Source: Achromobacter xylosoxidans
GTDB taxonomy: Bacteria > Pseudomonadota > Gammaproteobacteria > Burkholderiales > Burkholderiaceae_B
Reading direction: 5' to 3'
Assembly: GCF_001457475.1 (NCBI RefSeq)
Contig: NZ_LN831029.1
Location: 4,960,001 to 5,024,000, forward strand
Length of the DNA: 64,000 nt
Shown: positions 1 through 8,057 of the stretch, piece after piece
How the letters are laid out: the number at the start of each line of letters is the position of its first letter
Position numbering within the stretch: the first letter of the stretch is position 1
The notes under the pieces: model-generated
Seen by the model: the letters and a program-made list of their open reading frames with translations, nothing else
Told to the model about the DNA's origin: nothing
The model's database searches: none
Translations under genes and position numbers: made by a program

Positions 1-1003
1 TCACCACCAGCCAATCCGAGACGATGCCGGCGTCGACCTCCACCGGTTTGTCGTCGGGCGAATACTTGAGCGCGTTGTCCACCAGGTTGCGCACGGCGCA
101 ATCCAGCAGGGTATCGGGCAGCGCCACCCAGGGCTGGCCGGCGGGCATGCGCCAGCGCACCCGCGCGGGCTTGCGGCCGGCCACCCGCGCCAGCACCGCC
201 AGCGCGTCGCAGGCCGGAACGCCGGCCGCCTCGTCGCCATCGGCGCGCGCCAGCGCCAATAGCTGTTCGATCAGGCGCTCCAGGCGCTCGGTGCCCTGCA
301 GCGCATGCGCAATGGCCTGGCGGCTGGCGGCATCATGGGGCGCCTGCGGCAACCGTTGCAGCACCTGCAGATGCGCCTTGATGGCGGTGACCGGAGCGCG
401 CATTTCGTGCGCCGCATGATCCGAGAAATGCCGCTCACGCCGCAGCATTTCCTCCATGCGCCGCGACAGCCGCGCCAGCGTCTGGGGAATTGACGGGCGG
501 TCGACCCCGAACCAGAGCAGCGCCATGGCCAGCAGCAGCCCGGCCACGCTGGGCAGCAGCGCCGTCCAGGCGATCTGCCGATGCAGCGCGGCACGGATGT
601 CGCCGCGACCGGCGGTGACCACGCGCAGGTCGTCGGTCTCGAAGGCATAAGTGCGCCAGTCGGCACCGGCCCGCATGAGCGAACCGTAGCCGAGCGGCGC
701 GGCGGCAAGCGCCTGTCCGTCCGGCGCGCACGCCTGCGCCGCGTCGTCGCCCGGCCCGGCCGCGCAGCGGGCGTCGCCCGCCGGCGGGCCGACGATCGCC
801 AGCATGTCGCCGCCATCCGCCGTGGCCGGACGCGACGGCTGCGTCACCAGCCGCGCCACCATGGCCGCCGACGCCGCCAGCCGCGAGTCCAGCGCCGCGT
901 CCAGCTCGGCGCTGGCAAGTTCGAACATCCACAGCGTCACCGCGCCGCCGACCACCAGCCAGACGGCGCCCAGGATCAGCATCAGGCGAACGCGCAGGCT
1001 CAT
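1..1003 (-). CDS. QseC-like sensor histidine kinase, C-terminus cut by window edge
   Basis: Membrane sensor kinase of an OmpR-type two-component pair. About 334 residues are visible. A first membrane segment lies near residues 7-28, a short periplasmic stretch follows, and a second membrane segment lies near 148-166. The H-box HAAHEMRAP carries the phospho-accepting His near residue 199, and the N-box LVDNALKYSP marks the start of the ATPase domain. The G-boxes lie beyond the left edge. The linker between the second membrane segment and the H-box is only about 33 residues, so there is little room for a full HAMP domain. The ATG at 1003 overlaps the stop of the upstream response regulator (ATGA), so the two are translationally coupled. 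The stimulus cannot be told from sequence. Confidence 0.9.
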   Translation of the reverse strand, partial: MSLRVRLMLILGAVWLVVGGAVTLWMFELASAELDAALDSRLAASAAMVARLVTQPSRPATADGGDMLAIVGPPAGDARCAAGPGDDAAQACAPDGQALAAAPLGYGSLMRAGADWRTYAFETDDLRVVTAGRGDIRAALHRQIAWTALLPSVAGLLLAMALLWFGVDRPSIPQTLARLSRRMEEMLRRERHFSDHAAHEMRAPVTAIKAHLQVLQRLPQAPHDAASRQAIAHALQGTERLERLIEQLLALARADGDEAAGVPACDALAVLARVAGRKPARVRWRMPAGQPWVALPDTLLDCAVRNLVDNALKYSPDDKPVEVDAGIVSDWLVV

Positions 1004-1665
1004 GGCGGCGGCATCCCCAGCCGATAGCCCCAGCCGCGCACGGTCTCGATCAGCCCGGCGCCGAGCTTGCGGCGCAGCTTGTGGATATGCACGTTGACGG
1101 CGTTGCTCTCGACCCGGTCGTCAAAGCCGTACAGGCTGTCGCGCAACTGGTCCATGGTGAGGATCTGCCCGGGATGCTGCAACAGCGTCTTGAGCAAGGC
1201 CAGTTCGCGCCGCTGCAGCGTGACGCGGGCGCCGTCCAGCAGGACTTCGCCGCGCGACAGGTACAACGTGAGGCGGCCGTGGTCGATGCGATCGGCGCTA
1301 TGGCCGGCCGCGCGCCGTATCAGCGCCTGCAACCGCGCGGCCAGTTCATCCAGGTCGAACGGCTTGAGGACGTAGTCGTCGGCGCCGGCGCGCAACGCCG
1401 CGACGCGCTGCGCAATTGCCGACCTGGCGGTCAGCACCAGCACCGGCAGGTCCTGGCGCCGCGCGCGCCACTTCGCCAGCAGCGTCACGCCGTCGCCATC
1501 GGGCAGACAGAGATCCAGCACACAAGCGCTGGCGTGGGACGTTTGCACCGCCAGGTCGGCCTGCCGCAGGCTCCCCACCGCATCGACCACGAAACCTTGC
1601 AGTCCCAGCCCGGCTTGAATCGCCGACGCGATGGACGCGTCATCCTCGACCAACAAAATGCGCAT
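1000..1665 (-). CDS. OmpR/QseB-family response regulator
   Basis: A 221-residue winged-helix response regulator and cognate partner of the kinase that overlaps its stop codon. The N-terminal receiver starts MRILLVEDD, with acidic residues E7-D8-D9, phospho-acceptor D51 in VLDLCLPDGDG and the conserved Lys in VLKPFDL. The C-terminal half is a Trans_Reg_C DNA-binding domain ending in RGWGYRLG. The start at 1665 is chosen because MRILLVEDD is the normal beginning of this family; an upstream in-frame start would add 19 atypical residues. It is divergent from the TSUP exporter gene across 66 AT-rich bases that carry a perfect dyad, a likely control site for both genes. Confidence 0.93.
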   Translation of the reverse strand: MRILLVEDDASIASAIQAGLGLQGFVVDAVGSLRQADLAVQTSHASACVLDLCLPDGDGVTLLAKWRARRQDLPVLVLTARSAIAQRVAALRAGADDYVLKPFDLDELAARLQALIRRAAGHSADRIDHGRLTLYLSRGEVLLDGARVTLQRRELALLKTLLQHPGQILTMDQLRDSLYGFDDRVESNAVNVHIHKLRRKLGAGLIETVRGWGYRLGMPPP

Positions 1666-1692
1666 CGCAGTATCCCAGTCCCGGCACGTTAT

Positions 1693-1712
1693 ACTTATTA
1701 GAAGTAATAAGT
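1693..1712. promoter_or_regulatory. AT-rich dyad in divergent promoter region
   Basis: Perfect inverted repeat ACTTATTA-gaag-TAATAAGT inside the 66-bp gap between the response regulator and the TSUP exporter. The heptamer AAGTAAT also occurs at 1702-1708 and 1723-1729, 21 bp apart, which is two helical turns and the direct-repeat spacing typical of OmpR-family sites. The stretch is strikingly AT-rich for this genome. Candidate operator for the adjacent regulator; not proven. Confidence 0.5.
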
Positions 1713-1731
1713 TAATTTCCAAAAGTAATTA

Positions 1732-2529
1732 ATGATGATGACCGCGACCCTGCTGGGACTATGCATTGGCGTCTCCCTTGGCCTGACGGGCGCTGGCGGC
1801 GGCATCCTGGCCGTGCCCGCGCTGATGTTCGGCCTGGGCCTGACGCTGACACAGGCGGCGCCGGTGGCGCTGATCGCGGTGGGCATCGCTTCGGCGGTCG
1901 GCGCCCTGCAGGGTTTGATGCGGGGCCTGGTGCGCTACAAGGCCGCCATGCTGATGGCCGCGGTGGGCGCACTGACCGCTCCCCTGGGATTGTCGCTGGC
2001 GCGCCAGGTGCCGGCACAGTGGCTTAGTCTGACTTTTGCGGGCGTGATGCTGCTGGTGGCGGTGCGCATGGTGCAGCAATCGCGACGTCGCGCGCCACTA
2101 CCGGGCGCCCTCGACGCGCCGCCCAAGGCCTGCCGCCTGTCGCCCGAGACCGGCCGCTTCGTCTGGAATCGCCTGACCGCCGCCACGCTGGGCGGCATCG
2201 GTGCCGTGTCCGGCATCTGCACCGGCATGCTGGGCGTGGGCGGCGGCTTCATCATCGTGCCGGCGCTGACGCACTTCAGCGATGCGCGCATGATCAGCAT
2301 CGTCTCGACCTCGCTCATGGTCATCGCGCTGGTGTCGGCCGCCACGGTCAGCTCCGCGCTGCTGCATGGCCTGACGCTGTCGGCCGCGCAATGGGCCTTC
2401 GTGGCCGCGGCCATCGCCGGCATGGCGGGCGGGCGCGCGCTGGCGCCGCGCGTGCCGCAGGCCGTGCTGCAACGCGCCTTCGCCGCGGTGTGCGTGGTGG
2501 TGGCGGGCGTGCTGGCCTGGCGCGCCTGA
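1732..2529 (+). CDS. TSUP (TauE/SafE) family anion exporter
   Basis: A 265-residue inner-membrane protein of the TauE/SafE family, which exports sulfite, sulfoacetate or related anions. Two homologous halves each begin with a glycine-rich first helix (LGLTGAGGGILAVPALMFG and GMLGVGGGFIIVPALTHF), the hallmark of this fold, with about eight hydrophobic segments in total. The gene opens with three consecutive ATG codons and no recognisable Shine-Dalgarno sequence, so it may be leaderless or start at any of the three. It is divergent from the two-component pair, which suggests the kinase senses the exported compound or a related stress. The substrate is unknown. Confidence 0.88.
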   Translation: MMMTATLLGLCIGVSLGLTGAGGGILAVPALMFGLGLTLTQAAPVALIAVGIASAVGALQGLMRGLVRYKAAMLMAAVGALTAPLGLSLARQVPAQWLSLTFAGVMLLVAVRMVQQSRRRAPLPGALDAPPKACRLSPETGRFVWNRLTAATLGGIGAVSGICTGMLGVGGGFIIVPALTHFSDARMISIVSTSLMVIALVSAATVSSALLHGLTLSAAQWAFVAAAIAGMAGGRALAPRVPQAVLQRAFAAVCVVVAGVLAWRA

Positions 2530-3027
2530 GCGGGTCCGCTTCCAACTTCGCGCAGGCCTTATCGCGCCACGCCGTGCCTATCGCACGCACGATAGGCACT
2601 GGCTTCGTCTCTGATTCGTGTTAACGCTCAGATAATGCACGCCATGCAAGATGGCCTGCATGACGAAAACCTCTCATATCCATCCGCATGCCTGGCGGGT
2701 CCTGATTGGCTCGCCACCGGCCTCGCCGGCGAACCCGGCCGCACCGCCGTCCCGCCCAACCCTTGCGCCAACAGCCGGCGCCATCGCTTTCACGGCCGCG
2801 CGCGCCGCCTTGCGCTTTCGTGATCGCGGCACGGTCCAGCGCGTTGCGCATTGCTGACATCCATGGCCCGCATTTCCCCGCGGACGCTATAGATCCCGCC
2901 ATGGATGCGTGGAAAAAAGCACCGCATCCAACTCCATAATTTTTCCGCCCGGTTTCTTCGATTTCTTCAACCACTGCGCGGCATTCAGCGCAGGCAATCC
3001 CCCACGGATATCACATAAGGACTATCC
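2530..3027. other. 498-bp intergenic region, probable fimbrial promoter
   Basis: No convincing gene is seen here on either strand. The left part holds a perfect hairpin (2574-2599). The right part is comparatively AT-rich near 2920-2970 and carries a TATAGAT element at about 2890, and an AAGGA Shine-Dalgarno sequence stands just before the pilin start at 3028. There is no long poly-C tract of the kind that phase-varies Bordetella fim promoters, and the 14-bp dyad found before the second fimbrial operon is absent. Confidence 0.5.
2574..2599 (+). terminator. hairpin after TSUP gene
   Basis: Perfect 10-bp inverted repeat GTGCCTATCG-cacgca-CGATAGGCAC, 45 bp past the exporter stop. There is no U-tract, so it is either a weak or Rho-assisted terminator or an operator. 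Confidence 0.4.
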
Positions 3028-3582
3028 ATGTTTAAGAAGACGCTCCTCGCCACCGCGGCCACCGCCGCCCTGCTCGGCCCGGTGGCGGCATTTGCCGCCG
3101 GTGATATGGGCCAAGGCACTATCACCTTCACCGGTTCGGTCACCGAGGCGCCGTGCTCCATCTCGGCCGCAGACTCCAACCTGGCCATCGACCTGGGTCA
3201 GATTTCCAAGAAGGTCCTGAGCGGCACCGGTAAGTTCGGCACGCCGGTGCCGGTGGAGATCCACCTGGCGGGCTGCAACTTCGAGGAAGACGCCACGACG
3301 AAGGCCTTGAAGCTGTCGAAGGTCAACGTCACGTTCCCCGGCCAGACGTCGACGACCGGCATGATCCCGAATACCGGTGACGCCACCGGCGTCGCCATCC
3401 AGATGATGAACGCCGACAACACGACGGCAGTCAATTTCGCGACGGGAAGCGCCGGAACGCAGATGCACCAGGGCAACGGCAACATGCTGAGCCTGTTCGC
3501 CCGCATCGCCAATACCGGCGCAACCGCCGCCACGGCCGGCTCGGTCGCGGCCAAGGTGACCTACATGCTTGACTACAAGTAG
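3028..3582 (+). CDS. type 1-like fimbrial major subunit
   Basis: A 184-residue pilin secreted to the periplasm and polymerised by the adjoining chaperone-usher pair. It has a signal peptide (FKKTLLATAATAALLGPVAA with AFA cleavage), then the FimA-type domain: FTGSVTEAPCSI with the first Cys, a second Cys in HLAGCNFEED, and a C-terminal penultimate Tyr in KVTYMLDYK for chaperone donor-strand pairing. The size is normal for a major subunit. AAGGA lies 9 bases before the ATG. It heads a pilin-usher-chaperone operon, and no separate tip adhesin is encoded nearby, so this subunit may form the whole fibre or use an adhesin encoded elsewhere. Confidence 0.93.
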   Translation: MFKKTLLATAATAALLGPVAAFAAGDMGQGTITFTGSVTEAPCSISAADSNLAIDLGQISKKVLSGTGKFGTPVPVEIHLAGCNFEEDATTKALKLSKVNVTFPGQTSTTGMIPNTGDATGVAIQMMNADNTTAVNFATGSAGTQMHQGNGNMLSLFARIANTGATAATAGSVAAKVTYMLDYK

Positions 3583-3603
3583 ACGGCAGCCCCCCTGCCG
3601 TTA

Positions 3604-3652
3604 CGCGCGCCCGAACCCCGCCGCTCCGGCGCCAGGGTTCGGCGGGCGCGCG
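3604..3652 (+). terminator. imperfect hairpin between pilin and usher
   Basis: Arms 3604-3618 (CGCGCGCCCGAACCC) and 3635-3652 pair with a 3-nt bulge. No U-tract follows and the downstream usher lacks a clear own promoter. The position suits an attenuator or mRNA-stabilising structure that makes pilin more abundant than usher. Confidence 0.45.
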
Positions 3653-3746
3653 AGCATTACCTCACCGAGGCGGCCGCCCAGCGCCGCCGCATCGACGCCG
3701 AAGCAGTCCGGCAACCCTTCAGGCCGGTGATTCGGCAACAGACATC

Positions 3747-6236
3747 ATGACCCTGGCCCGTTTGGCATTCCTCGTGGCGATCAGTACTTTTGTGTGCACG
3801 GCACAGGCGACGGAATTCAGCACGGGCTTTCTCAATACCAAAGACAAGAACAACATCGACCTGTCGACCTTCAGCCGCGACGGCTACATCGCGCCCGGCA
3901 GCTACCTGCTCGACATCTACCTGGACCAGCGGCTGATCCAGGGCCAGACACTGGTCAAGGCCGTGCCGGTGATCGGCGATGGCACCGTATTCTGTGTCAC
4001 CCCCGGAATGGTCGACATGCTGAGCCTGAAAGACGAATTCCGCGCGCGGCTGGCCCAGGTCCACACGGCCGAGGGCGGCCCCTGCATCGACCTGGACACG
4101 CCCGACAGCCGGGTCGTCTACAGCGCCGAACACCAGAGCCTGACCTTGACCGTGCCGCAGGCCTGGCTGCAATACCAGGACCCCGACTGGGTGCCCCCCG
4201 CCCGCTGGAGCAACGGCGTGAACGGCGTGATCCTGGACTACAACGTGCTGGCCAACCGCTACATGCCGCGGCAGGGCGCGGGCTCGGCGAGCTACACGCT
4301 GTACGGCACCGGCGGCCTGAACCTGGGCGCATGGCGCCTGCGCAGCGACTACCAGTACAACCGCTACGACAGCGGCGGCCAATCCCAGGCGCGCTTCAGC
4401 CTGCCTCAGACCTATCTGTTCCGCGCCTTGCCGCAATGGCGCTCGAAACTGACGCTGGGCCAGACCTACCTGGCGTCCGCGATCTTCGACCCCTTCCGCT
4501 TCGCCGGCGTGACGCTGGCCAGCGACGAACGCATGCTGCCGCCGTCGCTGCAGGGATATGCGCCGCAGATCACCGGCATCGCCACCAGCAATGCCGAGGT
4601 GACGGTCAGCCAGAACGGCCGCCTGCTCTACCAGACGCGGGTATCGCCCGGGCCGTTCGTGCTGCCGGCACTGAATCAGTACATCAGCGGCAACCTGGAC
4701 GTGTCGCTGCGGGAAAGCGATGGCACCAAGCGCAGCTGGCAGGTCAGCACGGCCAGCGTGCCGTTCATGACGCGCAAGGGCAACCTGCGCTACCAGGTGT
4801 CGCTGGGACGCCCGCTGTTCGGCGGCCCCAGTGGCAACCACGTTGCCAAGCCACGCTTCATGGCGGGCGAGGCCATCTGGGGCGCGTTCAACAACACCTC
4901 GCTGTACGGCGGCCTGATCGTCACCGACGACAACTACCAGTCGCTGGCGCTGGGCGCCGGGCAGAACATGGGCGCGCTGGGCGCGCTGTCGGCCGACGTC
5001 ACGCGCTCGGACGCGCGCCTGCCGTATTCGTCGGCGCCGCGACGCACGGGCTACAGCTATCGGGTCAACTACGCCAAGAGCTTCGATGACCTGGGCAGCA
5101 CGCTGGCCTTCATGGGCTACCGGTTCTCGGGGCGCCACTTCCTGTCGATGCGGGAATTCATTGTCCGCTCCGCCCTGCACGGCGGCGACTTCCGCGACGA
5201 AAAGCAAAGCTATACGGTTTCCTACAGCCAGTACATCCAGCCGCTGGAACTGAGCGTCTCCCTGTCGCTGAGCCGGCTCAACTACTGGAACGACGCGGCG
5301 GCCAACAACCACTACATGCTGTCGTTCAACAAGAACGCCCGCTTCGGCCCGCTGCGCAACGTCAGCCTGTCGCTGTCGCTGGCGCGCACCCAGAGCGTCT
5401 ACGGACCGACGCAGAACCAGGTCTACGCCAGTCTCAGCATCCCGCTGGGCGACAGCCGCCAGCTCAGCTATGGCTACCAGAACAGCGGCGACGGCCGCAT
5501 GCAGCAGAACGTCGGCTACACCGACTTCAGCAACCCCGACACCACCTGGAACCTGAGCGCCAGCGACGACCGCGACGCACCCGACCGCCACCAGAGCGTG
5601 AGCGGCAATATCCAGAGCCGCACCCCCTACGGCCGCGCCGCGGGCGATTTCACCTTGCAGCCGGGCCAGTACCGCAGCGTCGGCCTGAACTGGTACGGCT
5701 CGCTGACGGCAACCGCCGAGGGCGCGGCCTTCGGCCCGCCTTCCTCGGGCAACGAACCGCGCATGATGATCGACACCGACGGCATCGCCGGCGTGCAGAT
5801 CGAGAACGGCGACGGGGTCACCAACCGCTTCGGCATCGCCGTCGTGAACGGCGTATCGAGCTATCGCGAAAGCAACCTGGCGGTGGACGTCAATGCCCTG
5901 CCCGACGGCGTGGACGTGGCCGACGCGATGATCAGCCAGGTATTGACCGAGGGCGCCATCGGCTACACCCGTGTCGGTGCCCGCCATGGCGAACAGGTGC
6001 TGGGCCGCGTAGAGCTGGCCGACGGCGGCCACCCACCGCTTGGCGCGCTGGTGCTGTCGACCCGCAGCGGCAAGACCGCCGGCATGGTGGCCGACGGCGG
6101 ACTGGTGTACCTGAACGTGGAACCGGATGACCGCGAGGCGCTGACCGTGACCTGGGGCGGCGCCCGCGAATGCCGCCTGGCGCTGCCGGCCGCGGCGGCC
6201 ATCGACCAGGGGCCGCGGTCCTTGCCCTGCCACTGA
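3747..6236 (+). CDS. fimbrial outer-membrane usher
   Basis: An 829-residue PapC/FimD-type usher that gates pilus subunits through the outer membrane. A signal peptide ends at VCTAQA. The N-terminal periplasmic domain begins FSTGFLNTKDKNNIDLSTF and binds chaperone-subunit complexes; the 24-strand barrel with an internal plug follows, and the C-terminal domain ends in CRLALPAAAAIDQGPRSLPCH with the two paired Cys of the family. Full length and intact. It lies 164 bp after the pilin and is followed after 41 bp by the chaperone. A long open frame on the opposite strand is only a GC-bias shadow. Confidence 0.95.
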   Translation: MTLARLAFLVAISTFVCTAQATEFSTGFLNTKDKNNIDLSTFSRDGYIAPGSYLLDIYLDQRLIQGQTLVKAVPVIGDGTVFCVTPGMVDMLSLKDEFRARLAQVHTAEGGPCIDLDTPDSRVVYSAEHQSLTLTVPQAWLQYQDPDWVPPARWSNGVNGVILDYNVLANRYMPRQGAGSASYTLYGTGGLNLGAWRLRSDYQYNRYDSGGQSQARFSLPQTYLFRALPQWRSKLTLGQTYLASAIFDPFRFAGVTLASDERMLPPSLQGYAPQITGIATSNAEVTVSQNGRLLYQTRVSPGPFVLPALNQYISGNLDVSLRESDGTKRSWQVSTASVPFMTRKGNLRYQVSLGRPLFGGPSGNHVAKPRFMAGEAIWGAFNNTSLYGGLIVTDDNYQSLALGAGQNMGALGALSADVTRSDARLPYSSAPRRTGYSYRVNYAKSFDDLGSTLAFMGYRFSGRHFLSMREFIVRSALHGGDFRDEKQSYTVSYSQYIQPLELSVSLSLSRLNYWNDAAANNHYMLSFNKNARFGPLRNVSLSLSLARTQSVYGPTQNQVYASLSIPLGDSRQLSYGYQNSGDGRMQQNVGYTDFSNPDTTWNLSASDDRDAPDRHQSVSGNIQSRTPYGRAAGDFTLQPGQYRSVGLNWYGSLTATAEGAAFGPPSSGNEPRMMIDTDGIAGVQIENGDGVTNRFGIAVVNGVSSYRESNLAVDVNALPDGVDVADAMISQVLTEGAIGYTRVGARHGEQVLGRVELADGGHPPLGALVLSTRSGKTAGMVADGGLVYLNVEPDDREALTVTWGGARECRLALPAAAAIDQGPRSLPCH

Positions 6237-6277
6237 ACGACCCCGCAGGGCGCCACATCTTTTTGGGAAGAGCACAC

Positions 6278-7024
6278 GTGAAACGCAAACATCTGAGAGG
6301 CCTGCTGCTGGGCGCCACGCTGGCATGGGGGCTTTGCGCCCAGGCCGCGGTCAACGTCGACCGAACCCGCATCATCATGGGCGGCAACCAGAAATCGGTG
6401 TCGGTCGTCCTGAGCAACGAAAGCCATGACACCCCGTACCTGGCGCAAGCCTGGATCGAGGACGCCGACGGCAAGACAATCAGCGACCTGGTGGCGCTGC
6501 CGCCGCTGCAGCGGATCGATGGCGGCAAGAAGGCCCAGGTGCGCATCATGCGTGCCAACGACGCCTTCACCGCACGCCTGCCACAGGACCGCGAGACCCT
6601 GTTCTATTTCAACGTGCGCGAGATTCCCCCGGAACCGCCCAAGACCGACGCCAACATCCTGCAGCTGACCACGCAAAGCCGGCTGAAGCTGCTGCTGCGC
6701 CCGGCGGCGCTCGGCAAGAGCGACGAGGTCAATCCGGAAAGGTCCCTGCAGATCCAGGCACGCGGCAACAGCCTGACGCTGAAAAACCCCACGCCGTACT
6801 ACGTCACGGTGATCTGGCTGGGACGCGATGTGAAGCAGCCGCTGCCAGGTTTCGATAACGCACCAATGCTGGCGCCGTTCTCGGAACAGGAGGTCAAGGC
6901 GACGCTGCCGCCGGACGTCGGCGAGCTGGTGCTGGGCAATGTCGACGACTATGGCGGATTGCGCATGAACCGCTATCGCTGCGCGGCGGGGCAGTGCGTT
7001 TTCCAGGAACGCCTGCGTCAGTAG
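6278..7024 (+). CDS. periplasmic fimbrial chaperone
   Basis: A 248-residue PapD/FimC-like immunoglobulin-fold chaperone that caps pilin subunits by donor-strand complementation. Signal peptide (LRGLLLGATLAWGLCAQAA), then the VDRTRIIMGGNQKSVSVVLS strand with the conserved Arg. The motif YFNVREIPPEP matches the family signature for the F1-G1 region, and LTLKNPTPYYVTV marks domain 2. The start is the GTG at 6278: GGGAAG lies 7 bases before it and the signal peptide begins there. An ATG at 6170 inside the usher gene would add 36 non-signal residues and is rejected. Confidence 0.93.
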   Translation: MKRKHLRGLLLGATLAWGLCAQAAVNVDRTRIIMGGNQKSVSVVLSNESHDTPYLAQAWIEDADGKTISDLVALPPLQRIDGGKKAQVRIMRANDAFTARLPQDRETLFYFNVREIPPEPPKTDANILQLTTQSRLKLLLRPAALGKSDEVNPERSLQIQARGNSLTLKNPTPYYVTVIWLGRDVKQPLPGFDNAPMLAPFSEQEVKATLPPDVGELVLGNVDDYGGLRMNRYRCAAGQCVFQERLRQ

Positions 7025-7189
7025 CGCGGGCGCAACCCGGCCACGCTAGGCCGTTGTTTCGGCGGCGCGGCGACGCTGCACTGACAATGCACCGCTGAAT
7101 TGAGCGCCGCCGGTTCGGACTTGCAGCCGGTCAATACGGTCCTCGGGGGCTGACGCGGGCGACGCAATACCGGTCTATCGGCCTGACAT

Positions 7190-7393
7190 TCAGCGGCGGC
7201 TGACCCACAGGCCCAGCCCCAGCATGCCGAGCAAGGTCCCGCCGGCGATCCAGCCGCCGTACCTGACACAGGCCGACTCCGATAGCGACAGGCACCATGC
7301 CATGACGGCGGCCAGCGCCACCAGGCCGCCAAGCGCACATCTGCGGACGGCGCGGAACACTGTGCGCGGACGTGCCGACACCCGTGCCACCAT
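7190..7393 (-). CDS. small membrane protein, unknown
   Basis: A 67-residue protein with two predicted membrane segments, about residues 20-36 (ALGGLVALAAVMAWCL) and 47-63 (WIAGGTLLGMLGLGLWV), and a basic N-terminus. Its ATG begins one base after the stop of the upstream degenerate-receiver gene, so the pair is probably cotranscribed and coupled. I do not recognise a family. It faces the fimbrial chaperone gene across about 165 bp that shows nothing notable. Confidence 0.5.
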   Translation of the reverse strand: MVARVSARPRTVFRAVRRCALGGLVALAAVMAWCLSLSESACVRYGGWIAGGTLLGMLGLGLWVSRR

Positions 7394-7394
7394 G

Positions 7395-7811
7395 CTATCC
7401 GCCGTTGCCGCTGGCGCCCGCCACGGCCAGTCGCCGTTCCATCCGCGCCAGCGCCGATAACGCCGCCACGACCTCGCCGGGAAGCGTCGAGCCTGGCAAG
7501 CAGATGTCCGCGCCGGCCAGCATGAGCCGGGCGCGCTCGGCCGAACCGGGCCTGTCGGTCACCACCGCGAGCACGCCTGCCACCTGGGGGCAATGCGGCG
7601 CCGAGAAAAAGCGTTGTAACCACAGCGAGCGGCCCTCGACCAGCAGGTAATGCCGGCCCGGAGCGCCGGCGCGCGCGTACAGGCTGGCTTGCGTTTCGGT
7701 ATAGAAGTTGATTGCGGCGACCGATTCCTTGAGGCTCGCGGCCAGCCGGGTGGCGCGGTCGATGTACTGGGCATGCACATGCAAGTTGTGCAGAAAGGCG
7801 AAATGGGCCAC
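7395..7811 (-). CDS. degenerate receiver-like protein, no DNA-binding domain
   Basis: A 138-residue protein with a GTG start. Residues 55-125 read like a response-regulator receiver with its catalytic residues lost: HYLLVEGRSLWLQRF for strand 1, VAGVLAVVTDRPG in the mid core, and AGADICLPGSTLPGEVVAAL resembling the C-terminal receiver helix, where KP is replaced by PG. There is no phospho-acceptor Asp and no winged helix after it, so it may be a truncated atypical regulator or a protein-interaction domain. It lies next to the REC-EAL/kinase block and is divergent from it, with two copies of the shared dyad in between. Function unknown. Confidence 0.55.
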   Translation of the reverse strand: MAHFAFLHNLHVHAQYIDRATRLAASLKESVAAINFYTETQASLYARAGAPGRHYLLVEGRSLWLQRFFSAPHCPQVAGVLAVVTDRPGSAERARLMLAGADICLPGSTLPGEVVAALSALARMERRLAVAGASGNGG

Positions 7812-7870
7812 GGCGGGAAAAACGGTTGATCAGGGCCACGCATTCTAGGAAACCTCGCGGCGCGCGCCCA

Positions 7871-7884
7871 TCAGACGGTTCCGA
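7871..7884 (-). promoter_or_regulatory. RcsB-box-like dyad, copy A
   Basis: On the minus strand this reads TCGGAACCGTCTGA, an imperfect dyad of the form TCRGA-N4-TCYGA that shares the G-A-N4-T-C core of enterobacterial RcsAB boxes. It lies between the degenerate-receiver gene and the REC-EAL gene, with its centre 51 bp (about five helical turns) from copy B and in opposite orientation. Candidate binding site for the RcsB-like regulator encoded at 12588-13232. Confidence 0.5.
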
Positions 7885-7921
7885 AACCCACCTTCTCGTC
7901 CCAACGCGACTCGCCAGCGAT

Positions 7922-7935
7922 TCGGAAATGTCTGA
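7922..7935 (+). promoter_or_regulatory. RcsB-box-like dyad, copy B
   Basis: TCGGAAATGTCTGA, 122 bp upstream of the REC-EAL start. It shares 12 of 14 bases with copy A and with the copy before the second fimbrial operon. Candidate autoregulatory site. Confidence 0.5.
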
Positions 7936-8057
7936 TACCCAACTCGCCCTCGGACTGGTCCAATAGCCGACTTGCTGACCGCCGACGCGCGCACGCCGTT
8001 CCCGCGGGGCCCGTTTCGCCCCGACGGGCAGCGGCGCCCCTCTGGAGATATCAAGCC

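Noticed and set aside
2530..3027. Phase-variable poly-C fim promoter as in Bordetella
   Set aside because: No C-run longer than about five bases in the promoter region.
3657..6326. 889-codon open frame antisense to the first usher
   Set aside because: Low-complexity Ala/Gly/Arg/Val/Gln composition with no family motifs; it mirrors the codon bias of the real usher.
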